A stretch of DNA of 36,697 nt, taken from positions 1-36,697 of the forward strand of contig JAJZQU010000006.1 of the NCBI GenBank assembly GCA_021806685.1. The letters run 5' to 3'. Positions 30,920 through 36,697 of the stretch are shown in pieces. The notes under the pieces are model-generated. The model saw only the letters and a list, made by a program, of their open reading frames with translations, did no database searches and was not told the DNA's origin. Every line of letters starts with the position of its first letter. Position 1 is the first letter of the stretch. The DNA comes from a bacterium (lineage in GTDB: Bacteria; Patescibacteriota; Patescibacteriia; 2-12-FULL-60-25). The translations under genes were made by a program, and so were the position numbers.

Positions 30920-30955
30920 AAAAAAAGAGCCCGGCTAGAAAGACGCTGGCTGGGC
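30920..30955 (-). terminator. Terminator of the 154-aa gene
   Basis: GCCCAGC (30955-30949) and GCCGGGC (30935-30929) with one mismatch, followed by TCTTTTTTT on the minus strand. It overlaps the stop codon of the gene. Confidence 0.7.
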
Positions 30956-31399
30956 ATTGGGCGAGAAGATAAAGGGTGGATCCATGGTAATCAGGAGATG
31001 CCTATCTCTCATGAACCACATCAGTTGAAGATGCAAGATAGTTGCCTTTTCCCCTTTTCTGAAAAAATCAACGTGAACCATCACTCCCGCATTTTGACCA
31101 AGCCCCTCTACAACACATTGAACCCGGGAGGCTCTCCCGATGGCTAATCGCAGACCAGCCTCTTTCGTTGATCCGTGCTTGATATCTAAACCGTCGCAGT
31201 ACTTGCTCAGCATCGCGATCTGGCTAGCTGAGAGAAAGGGCTCCGATCTCAACATCACTCGGTAAACAAGACAATACCGCTGAAGTAGGCTGAGGCCATC
31301 CATGGCTGAGATGAAAACCTGTAGCCATTTTGGGTCGGCGGCAACACATTCAGTAAGATCCTTGTCGACGAACACGTTAAACTTGATCTCTGGCTTCAT
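30935..31399 (-). CDS. Uncharacterised 154-aa protein
   Basis: A soluble 154-aa protein I do not recognise. Its opening (KFNVFVDKDLTECVAADPKW) and the later GVMVHVDFFRKGEKATILHL stretch suggest an alpha/beta domain; the middle is helical (SASQIAMLSKYCDGLDIKHG). AAGGAG lies eight bases before the ATG. It forms a single-gene unit with a terminator-linked promoter in front and its own terminator behind, placed between tsf and infB. Confidence 0.65.
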   Translation of the reverse strand: MKPEIKFNVFVDKDLTECVAADPKWLQVFISAMDGLSLLQRYCLVYRVMLRSEPFLSASQIAMLSKYCDGLDIKHGSTKEAGLRLAIGRASRVQCVVEGLGQNAGVMVHVDFFRKGEKATILHLQLMWFMRDRHLLITMDPPFIFSPNAQPASF

Positions 31400-31471
31400 C
31401 GTAATTCTCCTTGCGGACGGGCTTACTATGGCCCTTGTTTGCCGTGACGAGATTGCCGCGGCATTAGACTG

Positions 31472-31500
31472 ACCCTAACAAAAAACAACCGCCTTGTCAA
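31472..31500 (-). promoter_or_regulatory. Promoter linked to the tsf terminator
   Basis: TTGACA (31500-31495) lies in the loop of the tsf terminator; the 3' arm and T-run fill the 17-base spacer; TAGGGT (31477-31472) is a poor -10. The spacer has the same T-tract as the other terminator-embedded promoters. Confidence 0.4.
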
Positions 31501-31513
31501 TGCTCGGCGGTTG
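31481..31513 (-). terminator. Intrinsic terminator of rpsB-tsf
   Basis: CAACCGCC (31513-31506) pairs with GGCGGTTG (31493-31486), 12-base loop containing TTGACA, then TTTTTTG. It can also work on the plus strand. Confidence 0.85.
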
Positions 31514-31532
31514 TTGTTTTTGAATAACCGGA

Positions 31533-32141
31533 TTAAGAGATCGTCCCCTTCTTACCAAGTTCCCAGCGCACAAAACGGGCAATGACTATTTTCTCACCAA
31601 TCTTGGCGATCTTTTCGTTGATTAACTGCTCAACAGTCTTTTCCTCATCCTTGAAGAAAGCCTGCTTGGTCAAGCAAACCTCATTGGTCCACTTGTCGAG
31701 CTTGCCTTGGACGATTTTGGCTTTCATTTCTTCCGGCTTATTGTCGCCGGAAACTTCTTCCAAAAACATTTGGCGTTGGCGTTCGAGGTCAGCCGAAGGA
31801 ATTGTTTCCGGTGAAAGGAAATCCGGGTTCATGGCAGCCACTTGCATGGCCAAGTCATTGGCAAAAGCCACGAAGTCTTCATTGCGCGCCACAAAATCAG
31901 ACTCGCATTGCAACTCGAGCATGGCTCCCATTTTTTTATTGTGGTGCAAGTAGGTGGCAATCAAGCCTTCGGCCGTTGTGCGTTCAGCTGTTTTTTGGGC
32001 GGCCTTGATTTCACCCATCTTACGCAGCTCTTCCAAGGCCTTTTCCATATCACCGTTGGCCAAGTCCAAAGCTTTTTTGCAGGCCATCATGCCTGCGCCT
32101 GTCTTTTCGCGTAATTCCGCGACTAATTTCATGTCTGTCAT
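31533..32141 (-). CDS. tsf: Elongation factor Ts
   Basis: A 202-aa protein from the ATG at 32141. The N-terminal UBA-like domain has LVAELREKTGAGMMACKKAL, and LQCESDFVARNEDF is the family signature in the core. EF-Ts exchanges GDP for GTP on EF-Tu. It is a short form like that of Thermus, lacking the longer dimerisation region of E. coli. An ATG at 32132 is an alternative start. It lies 37 bases after rpsB, the conserved rpsB-tsf order. Confidence 0.96.
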   Translation of the reverse strand: MTDMKLVAELREKTGAGMMACKKALDLANGDMEKALEELRKMGEIKAAQKTAERTTAEGLIATYLHHNKKMGAMLELQCESDFVARNEDFVAFANDLAMQVAAMNPDFLSPETIPSADLERQRQMFLEEVSGDNKPEEMKAKIVQGKLDKWTNEVCLTKQAFFKDEEKTVEQLINEKIAKIGEKIVIARFVRWELGKKGTIS

Positions 32142-32178
32142 AAAGTTCAAAATTATTATTTGTCCTCCCGACCGCTTG

Positions 32179-32946
32179 TTATTTCTTCTCCTGCGGTTTG
32201 CGCATGTCACGCGGGCCGCCTTGGAGCAAGGTGCCGGCTAAGCGAGAACGGTTAGCTTCCCATTCATCTTTGCCTTGCTTACAGGCCTGGCCAACCAAGC
32301 CGACGATTAAGGTAATGGCCTTAACCGCATCATCATTGGCCGGAATCGGGTAATCGATATCTTTAGGATTGACGTTCGAATCGCAGATGGCAATGACTTT
32401 GATGCCGCGGCGTGTGGCTTCAGCCAAAGCAGTTTTATCTTTATGGATGTCTTGGATAAAGATGGCGTCAGGGATGCGTGTCATGTCCTGGATACCGCCT
32501 ACCTTGTCTTCCAACATCTTAATCTGTTCGCTGAATTTTAGTTGCTCAAGTTTAGTGTATTTGCCCAACTCACCCTTCTCATGCCTGCGCTTCAAATCCT
32601 TAAAGCGTTTTAAAAGTTGTGCGATGACCGAAAAGTTGGTCATGGTGCCGCCCAGCCAGCGCTTGGTGATGTAAGGCATTCCGGCATCCTTGGCAGCAGC
32701 TTCGACAATTGAGGCGGCCTGCTTTTTTGTTCCAACGAACAAAATCTGTCCGCCGCGCGCGGTTGTTTGCTTGCAGAAAGCCAAAGCCTCTTCCAAAGCT
32801 TTTAGGGTGGTCTCTACATTAATGATATGGATGCCCTGCCGTGAACCGAACAGGTACTTCTCCATTTTGGGATGCCATTTGGAAGTCCGGTGCCCAAAGT
32901 GCACGCCGGCTTCCAGCATCTCCACGAGTGTGGGTACTTTAACCAT
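32179..32946 (-). CDS. rpsB: 30S ribosomal protein S2 (uS2)
   Basis: A 255-aa protein starting MVKVPTLVEMLEAGVHFGHRT, the family opening, which fixes the start at 32946. Further signatures are WHPKMEKYLFGSRQGIHIIN, RWLGGTMTNF and a VNPKDIDYPIPANDDA segment. uS2 binds late to the 30S head-platform junction. The upstream region is a structured leader of about 170 bases. Confidence 0.98.
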   Translation of the reverse strand: MVKVPTLVEMLEAGVHFGHRTSKWHPKMEKYLFGSRQGIHIINVETTLKALEEALAFCKQTTARGGQILFVGTKKQAASIVEAAAKDAGMPYITKRWLGGTMTNFSVIAQLLKRFKDLKRRHEKGELGKYTKLEQLKFSEQIKMLEDKVGGIQDMTRIPDAIFIQDIHKDKTALAEATRRGIKVIAICDSNVNPKDIDYPIPANDDAVKAITLIVGLVGQACKQGKDEWEANRSRLAGTLLQGGPRDMRKPQEKK

Positions 32947-33117
32947 AGATATTTTTGATCTCGATGAAACATCGAGAGCCTTATAACCTCCCCCTGGTAA
33001 GCTTAGGGACCCTCCTTCGCTAAAGCTTCGGGGGGCAGGCACCTAAACAGATAGAACCAAGGGTGGGAATTTGTCCCAAGTTAAGGGACATTTAGTTATT
33101 AGATTGCCTAATTTGGC
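32947..33117 (-). promoter_or_regulatory. Structured rpsB leader
   Basis: Hairpins: TGTCCC/GGGACA (33090-33072) and TCTCGATG/CATCGAGA (32977-32959), the latter just before the start codon, with a GGGGGAGG purine tract between. S2 represses its own leader in other bacteria, so an autoregulatory role is plausible but inferred. Confidence 0.45.
33010..33035. repeat. Palindromic repeat in the rpsB leader
   Basis: CCCTCC and GGGGGG arms around TTCGCTAAAGCTTCG. The transcript side has GAAGC-TTTA-GCGAAG with facing GAA runs. I recall similar CGAAGCTTTAGCGAAGG palindromes as frequent in CPR genomes. Confidence 0.5.
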
Positions 33118-33123
33118 GTGAGG

Positions 33124-33153
33124 AGTTTAGCAGGATAAGCCCTAAAGCGTCAA
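33124..33153 (-). promoter_or_regulatory. rpsB promoter
   Basis: TTGACG (33153-33148), 18-base spacer, TAAACT (33129-33124) with upstream TGC (extended -10). It starts 12 bases after the T-run of the preceding lipoprotein terminator. Confidence 0.6.
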
Positions 33154-33164
33154 GATTAACGGGT

Positions 33165-33202
33165 AAAAAAAAGAGGCCTTACGCGCAGGACGCACGCAAG
33201 GC
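33165..33202 (-). terminator. Terminator of lipoprotein gene 1
   Basis: GCCTTGCGTGC (33202-33192) pairs with GCGCGTAAGGC (33186-33176) using two G-U pairs, five-base loop, then eight T. Confidence 0.85.
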
Positions 33203-33215
33203 TTCGGAGGTGGGG

Positions 33216-34118
33216 CTACTGCCAGCAGTGGAGCTGCTGGAAGGTCATGGTGGCATTCAGCTTGGTCTCGCAGTTACCATGCATGGTGCCGCCCGAGTAG
33301 CTGCCTACAAAGGTTTCGCCGACGCAGACGATATATTCGTCAGTGTCCGGACAGCCGGTGTTTGAGCAGCGGTATGTCCAGCCAACGAAGGTGTTATTGC
33401 CTGGGGCGGTAAACCCAGGTTCAAAGGTGATGTCCAAGCCGACCGTGGCAGCCACGGGCGTGACCATAAGCACCTTCTCTCCAGGATTGGCTAGCTTCCA
33501 AACTGCGTAACCTTGCGGCGTACCAGCGTCAGAAACAGAAAACGAGTACTCGCCGAAAATTCCCAGCACTTTGCCTACCGGCGGGTCGTCGCTGACAGTT
33601 ACGACAACAGTTGCCCAGCCCGGCTTGCCATACTTCTGGCAATCGGTCAGCACAACAGCGTCTTCCTGGGCAACGTCCTGCAGTTCGACGTCCGGTTCGG
33701 CGTCAGGTCCAGAGTCAATCTCGACGTCAGGCCCTGCTTCGGGTGAAGCTTCGGGCTCGACCTCGGGTGACGAAGCTTCGGCTTCAACCTCAGCCTCGGG
33801 TGAAGCTTCGGGCTGGACTTCTGGCTCTGCCTCTGGAGAGGCTTCCTTGTCCAAACCAGTGTCCTTGGGGCCGGTCTCAGCCTCGGGCTTGGCATCAACC
33901 GAAGCTTCTGCCTCGGGCTTGACGTCCGGCTTACCTGCCTCAACATCGTGCTTGACGTCAGGTTTGGTTTCTTGCTGGACATCAGGAAGCTTGGAATCCT
34001 GAGCTCCTGAATCTACGTCGCCTGGGGGGAAGGGGGTGAACTCATCACCACCGCAACCCAGGATGGATGACGCCAAAAGCGCCACCATGGAAAGAACTAC
34101 ACACGTAAATCTGTTCAT
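33216..34118 (-). CDS. Predicted lipoprotein with Pro/Glu/Asp-rich stalk, paralogue 1
   Basis: A 300-aa protein. The signal peptide ends in the lipobox SSILGC with Cys 22, so it should be lipid-anchored outside. Residues about 30-150 are a repetitive acidic stalk of PEASPEAE/KPDV units. A Cys-containing C-terminal domain follows (DCQKYGKPGWATVVVTVSDD, RCSNTGCPDTDEYIVC, NCETK, LHCWQ). GAGGAG lies seven bases before the ATG. The next gene upstream is a clear paralogue sharing the signal peptide and C-terminal domain. Function unknown; a surface-exposed stalked domain is inferred. Confidence 0.8.
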   Translation of the reverse strand: MNRFTCVVLSMVALLASSILGCGGDEFTPFPPGDVDSGAQDSKLPDVQQETKPDVKHDVEAGKPDVKPEAEASVDAKPEAETGPKDTGLDKEASPEAEPEVQPEASPEAEVEAEASSPEVEPEASPEAGPDVEIDSGPDAEPDVELQDVAQEDAVVLTDCQKYGKPGWATVVVTVSDDPPVGKVLGIFGEYSFSVSDAGTPQGYAVWKLANPGEKVLMVTPVAATVGLDITFEPGFTAPGNNTFVGWTYRCSNTGCPDTDEYIVCVGETFVGSYSGGTMHGNCETKLNATMTFQQLHCWQ

Positions 34119-34165
34119 CACGTATCTCCTCTTTGCGATGGTTGATCGGAATCAGTGTGCTCATT

Positions 34166-34194
34166 TATATACACGAAAAAAGCCTAGTTGTCAA
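34166..34194 (-). promoter_or_regulatory. Promoter of lipoprotein gene 1
   Basis: TTGACA (34194-34189), 17-base spacer containing T6, TATATA (34171-34166). AAAAGCCT of the upstream terminator can also pair with AGGCTTTT in this spacer, placing the -35 in a second terminator-like loop. Confidence 0.65.
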
Positions 34195-34205
34195 GAATAA
34201 TGGGT

Positions 34206-34246
34206 AAAAAAAAGAGGCTTTTGGCGCTAGGTTGCGCCAAAAGCCT
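34206..34246 (-). terminator. Terminator of lipoprotein gene 2
   Basis: A perfect 13-bp stem AGGCTTTTGGCGC/GCGCCAAAAGCCT (34246-34234, 34227-34215), six-base loop, then eight T. Confidence 0.95.
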
Positions 34247-34256
34247 GTGAGGCTGA

Positions 34257-34994
34257 CTACTTTACCACGCAATGGATCTGCTGCTTGTAATGCACATCCA
34301 GCTGGTATTCGCAGTCTTTCGCGAAGTTGCCGCCCGAGTACTTGCCCACGAAGTTCTTGCCCGCGCAGACCAGGTAATCGTCCGTGTCAGGACAGCCTGA
34401 CTGGTCGCAACGGATGGCCCAGGTGGACAAGTCTTTGTTGCCAGCAGTAGCGAACCCTGGTTCGAACACGATGTTCAGGCCGATGACGTCTGCCACGGGC
34501 GTGGCTACGATCAGCTTCTCGCCTTGGTCGCCAAACTTCCACGGAGCATAATCTTGCGGCGTGCCAGAGTCCAAGACGGCGAAGAAGTACTTGCCGTACA
34601 TGGCCAGGACCTGGCCCGGAGGTGGATCGTCGCTGACCCTGATGACCACGGTCACGAAACCAATCTCGCCCCATTGCTGGCAATCGCCCAATGGGGCGAT
34701 CTCTTCCACCACGTCTGGGAGCTCGACGTCGGGCGAAGCCTCGGGCAACGAGGCTTCGGCTTCTGCCTCGGTCCCTGCTTCAGGCGCAGCTTCGGGCTGG
34801 ACTTCCTGGTCCAACCCAGTGTCCTTTGCATCGGCGTCGGGCTTGTTGGCGTCATGCTGCTTATCGGGCTTGGCGTCCTCGACAGAGCCATCTGCCTCAA
34901 AAGGAGCGGCAGTGAACTCGCCACCACCGCAACCCAGGATGGATGACGCCAAAAGCGCCACCATGGAAAGTACTACGCAGACAAATTTGTTCAT
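34257..34994 (-). CDS. Predicted lipoprotein with acidic stalk, paralogue 2
   Basis: A 245-aa protein. Its signal peptide VVLSMVALLASSILGC is identical over the core to paralogue 1, with the lipid-carrying Cys at 22. The acidic stalk (about residues 30-95) is shorter, which explains the length difference. The C-terminal domain matches paralogue 1 in order (DCQQWGEIGFVTVVIRVSDD, RCDQSGCPDTDDYLVC, DCEYQ, HCVVK). GAGGAG precedes the ATG by seven bases, and the spacing and sequence of the leader are shared with paralogue 1, pointing to duplication of gene plus signals. Confidence 0.8.
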   Translation of the reverse strand: MNKFVCVVLSMVALLASSILGCGGGEFTAAPFEADGSVEDAKPDKQHDANKPDADAKDTGLDQEVQPEAAPEAGTEAEAEASLPEASPDVELPDVVEEIAPLGDCQQWGEIGFVTVVIRVSDDPPPGQVLAMYGKYFFAVLDSGTPQDYAPWKFGDQGEKLIVATPVADVIGLNIVFEPGFATAGNKDLSTWAIRCDQSGCPDTDDYLVCAGKNFVGKYSGGNFAKDCEYQLDVHYKQQIHCVVK

Positions 34995-35042
34995 CACGCA
35001 TCTCCTCTTGTGCGATGGTCACTAGAAACGGTGTACTTCTCT

Positions 35043-35074
35043 CTTATAACAAAAAGGCCTTTTTGTCAAGGCCT
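35043..35074 (-). terminator. prfA terminator fused to lipoprotein gene 2 promoter
   Basis: AGGCCTT (35074-35068) pairs with AAGGCCT (35061-35055), then TTTTG. TTGACA (35069-35064) starts in the first arm and runs into the loop; TATAAG (35048-35043) follows after 15 bases, a short spacer, or TAAGAG after 17. Confidence 0.7.
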
Positions 35075-35094
35075 AGTGGCTAATTTAAGCCATT

Positions 35095-36159
35095 TTATTC
35101 TTCTTCGTTCCCCATCTTGCCACTTTTAACAGCTGCGATTATGACATCTAAGCCGCCGTCTAAAATGTTTTGGATATTATGCCAAGATTTTTTGATGCGA
35201 TGATCAGTGATTCTATCTTGAGGATAGTTATAGGTACGAATCTTTTCCGAACGATCACCCGAACCGATTTGCGACCTGCGTTCTGCATCCAGTTCTTGCC
35301 TGCGCTTTTGCTCTTGGTGCTCCCAAATCCTGGCACGCAAGATCTGCATGGCGCGTTCGCGGTTCTGCTGTTGCGACCTTTCGTCCTGGCAGTTAACGAC
35401 GGTGTTGGTCGGTATGTGAGTGATCCTGACTGCGGAGTAAGTTGTGTTTACGGATTGCCCGCCCTTGCCGCCGGCACAGAAAGTATCAATGCGTAAATCT
35501 TTTGATTCAATTTTTAATTCTTCTTCTTCCAGTTCCGGCAAGACAGCTACCGTAACGGTTGAGGTGTGGATTCTCCCCTGCTTTTCAGTTTCCGGCACAC
35601 GTTGCACGCGGTGGACACCCATCTCAGTCTTAAGCATGCCATAAGCATTGGTGCCTTGCACCGAAAAAATAACTTCTTTATAACCGCCTTGCTCTGCCAA
35701 AGATTGGCTGGCCAAAGAAGTCTTCCAGCCTTGGCGTTCGGCAAAACGCACAAGCATCCTAAAAATATCAGCTGCAAAAATAGCCGCCTCTTCCCCGCCA
35801 ACTCCGGCGCGAATTTCGATGATAGCATTGGCATGGTCGTATGGCCCGGGAGGGACAAGCGCCAGTTCAAAAGCTTCTTTAGCCGCCTCATAATCTGACT
35901 TGAGGTGAGGCAGCTCAGCTTCGGCCAATGACCTCATCTCTTCATCATCTGAGCCTGCCGTTTGTTCCGCCTCTTCCAGAGCAACTTTCAAAGCTGCAAA
36001 TTTTTCACCGCATTCAACTAAAATTTTTGCTTCTGAATAAGCACGCGAAACATCCCTGACTTTTTCAGGGCTCGAGAGAAAGGCCGGGTCAGCCATCTCA
36101 TCCTCCAGCTTGACCAACTTTTCCCTGGCTTGTTTTAAACCTTCCATCAAATCAGACAT
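35095..36159 (-). CDS. prfA: Peptide chain release factor 1
   Basis: A 354-aa class I release factor. The catalytic GGQ is in [20 protein letters not shown] (about residues 222-241). The codon-recognition region has [20 protein letters not shown], where P-E-T fits the RF1 PxT motif (reads UAA/UAG) rather than the RF2 SPF type. The start at 36159 has GGGAGG nine bases upstream, contributed by the arm of the preceding terminator. It is followed by a terminator that doubles as a promoter. Confidence 0.97.
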   Translation of the reverse strand: MSDLMEGLKQAREKLVKLEDEMADPAFLSSPEKVRDVSRAYSEAKILVECGEKFAALKVALEEAEQTAGSDDEEMRSLAEAELPHLKSDYEAAKEAFELALVPPGPYDHANAIIEIRAGVGGEEAAIFAADIFRMLVRFAERQGWKTSLASQSLAEQGGYKEVIFSVQGTNAYGMLKTEMGVHRVQRVPETEKQGRIHTSTVTVAVLPELEEEELKIESKDLRIDTFCAGGKGGQSVNTTYSAVRITHIPTNTVVNCQDERSQQQNRERAMQILRARIWEHQEQKRRQELDAERRSQIGSGDRSEKIRTYNYPQDRITDHRIKKSWHNIQNILDGGLDVIIAAVKSGKMGNEEE

Positions 36160-36167
36160 AACAAAAG

Positions 36168-36207
36168 ACCTCCCCAGCATTATAGTCTGGGGAGGTGTTT
36201 TTATCTA
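36168..36207 (-). terminator. rpmE terminator overlapping the prfA promoter
   Basis: ACCTCCCCAG (36196-36187) and CTGGGGAGGT (36177-36168) make a 10-bp stem followed by CTTTTG. The loop contains TATAAT (36184-36179), and TAGATA (36207-36202), 17 bases upstream, may be its -35. Confidence 0.75.
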
Positions 36208-36513
36208 CTCTTCAATCAAGGCGGCCGGTTGCTTGGCAGCACGCTTTACGGCCTTGGCTTTGGCCCGCTTTTCAGTCTTGGCCTTTTTGCCCAAAACAGC
36301 CTTCTTGGCTTCCTTAGCAGCTGCCTTGCCCTTAAACTTTTCGACGCGACCTTCGGTGTCAATCAGGACTTTTTTGCCAGTATAAAAAGGATGGCACTTG
36401 GCGCATAACTCAACGTGGATCTCCTTAACAGTAGATCCTACGGTCATTTCGTTGCCGCAAGCGCAAATAATCTTGGCATCCGGGTAATAAGCCGGATGAA
36501 TCTTGGCTTTCAT
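36205..36513 (-). CDS. rpmE: 50S ribosomal protein L31 (bL31), extended
   Basis: A 102-aa protein starting MKAKIHPAYYPDAKIICACG. Its first 65 residues are canonical bL31, with the Cys set CAC...CAKC of the zinc-binding type and HPFYTGKKVLIDTEGRVEKF. About 37 further residues are a Lys/Ala-rich tail, absent from the typical 70-aa protein and probably in contact with rRNA. bL31 bridges the subunits near 5S rRNA. The ATG at 36513 is preferred to a GTG at 36522. Confidence 0.95.
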   Translation of the reverse strand: MKAKIHPAYYPDAKIICACGNEMTVGSTVKEIHVELCAKCHPFYTGKKVLIDTEGRVEKFKGKAAAKEAKKAVLGKKAKTEKRAKAKAVKRAAKQPAALIEE

Positions 36514-36697
36514 AGTGGCCACAGGTTAACAGACCTTTTAACTCTTGGCAAGCCAAGGGGTCATGGGTTACCCTGGGGCCATGTTAACCAGAGACTTTTG
36601 GTACGATTTGCCCCAAGACAGGATAGCCCAAGAGCCGGTCCGGCCTCGTGATAGCTCAAAGCTCATGGTCTTGGATTGTCACCGGGCTAAAAGATCG
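36514..36697 (-). other. Unassigned region upstream of rpmE, possibly its leader
   Basis: No gene is evident. The segment is rich in short inverted repeats on the minus strand: GGTTA/TAACC (36593-36570), CTTGG/CCAAG (36557-36544) and GCCGG/CCGGC (around 36635). Autoregulatory L31 leaders are known from several phyla, so this may be one. The first bases could also be the end of an upstream gene, but all three minus frames stop within 45 bases. Confidence 0.35.

Noticed and set aside
30865-30957. Longer infB reading frame starting at 30957
   Set aside because: It would overlap the 154-aa gene's end and terminator and run through the infB promoter.
32947-33042. Longer rpsB reading frame starting at 33042
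   Set aside because: The extra residues are encoded by the structured leader and repeat; the family start is at 32946.
33571-34002. Long ORF on the plus strand opposite lipoprotein gene 1
   Set aside because: Its Ser/Ala/Gly repeats are the complement of the acidic stalk codons; the minus frame has signal peptide, ribosome site, promoter and terminator.
1-36697. CRISPR array or alternative genetic code
   Set aside because: No regularly spaced direct repeats are visible, and TGA is used as a normal stop, for example by the DUF4145 gene.

Overview
The window looks like part of a small bacterial genome of the Candidatus Patescibacteria (CPR) type, probably Parcubacteria-like. This rests on compact gene packing, many family-specific small proteins, several apparently leaderless transcripts, short palindromic repeats between genes, a long-tailed bL31 and a tandem ThyX-like protein. 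TGA is used as a normal stop codon, so there is no sign of the recoded CPR lineages. I see no tRNA, rRNA, CRISPR array or insertion sequence.

Layout. 1-3304 (minus) is the left-truncated part of a type I restriction-modification operon: hsdM, a RhuM-family gene, a DUF4145 gene and the first codons of hsdS. 3374-6796 (minus) holds an MFS transporter behind a structured leader with a 36-codon upstream ORF and a possible terminator/antiterminator switch, then an old-yellow-enzyme type flavin oxidoreductase. From a compact divergent promoter, 6848-12596 (plus) carries an MBL-fold hydrolase, secE-nusG-rplK, two uncharacterised genes, rplA with its own promoter and a leader resembling the 23S L1-binding stalk, an NMP-kinase-like ATPase and dut. 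After a convergent polysaccharide deacetylase come a tandem-domain thyX-like gene, a dTMP kinase, a membrane protein and gatB (plus). From 18836 almost everything is on minus: miaB, a small membrane protein and miaA; an unknown 269-aa gene; the glycolytic run gap-phosphoesterase-pgk-eno; infB-trxA; rpsB-tsf; two paralogous lipoproteins; prfA and rpmE.

How the genes work together. Most are core information-processing and central-metabolism genes: translation (uL11, uL1, uS2, EF-Ts, IF-2, RF1, bL31, GatB), tRNA modification (MiaA and MiaB act in series on A37), secretion and antitermination (SecE, NusG), thymidylate supply (dut, thyX-like, tmk) and lower glycolysis. Between them sit single-gene units (163 aa, 154 aa, 269 aa and two lipoproteins). 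These have strong Shine-Dalgarno sites, mostly their own terminators, and promoters whose -35 hexamer lies in the loop or arm of the preceding terminator while the terminator's T-run forms part of the promoter spacer. This recurrent terminator/promoter fusion, and the possible attenuator in front of the MFS gene, are the most unusual signals here. All promoters, terminators and RNA folds were read by eye; none has been computed or tested.
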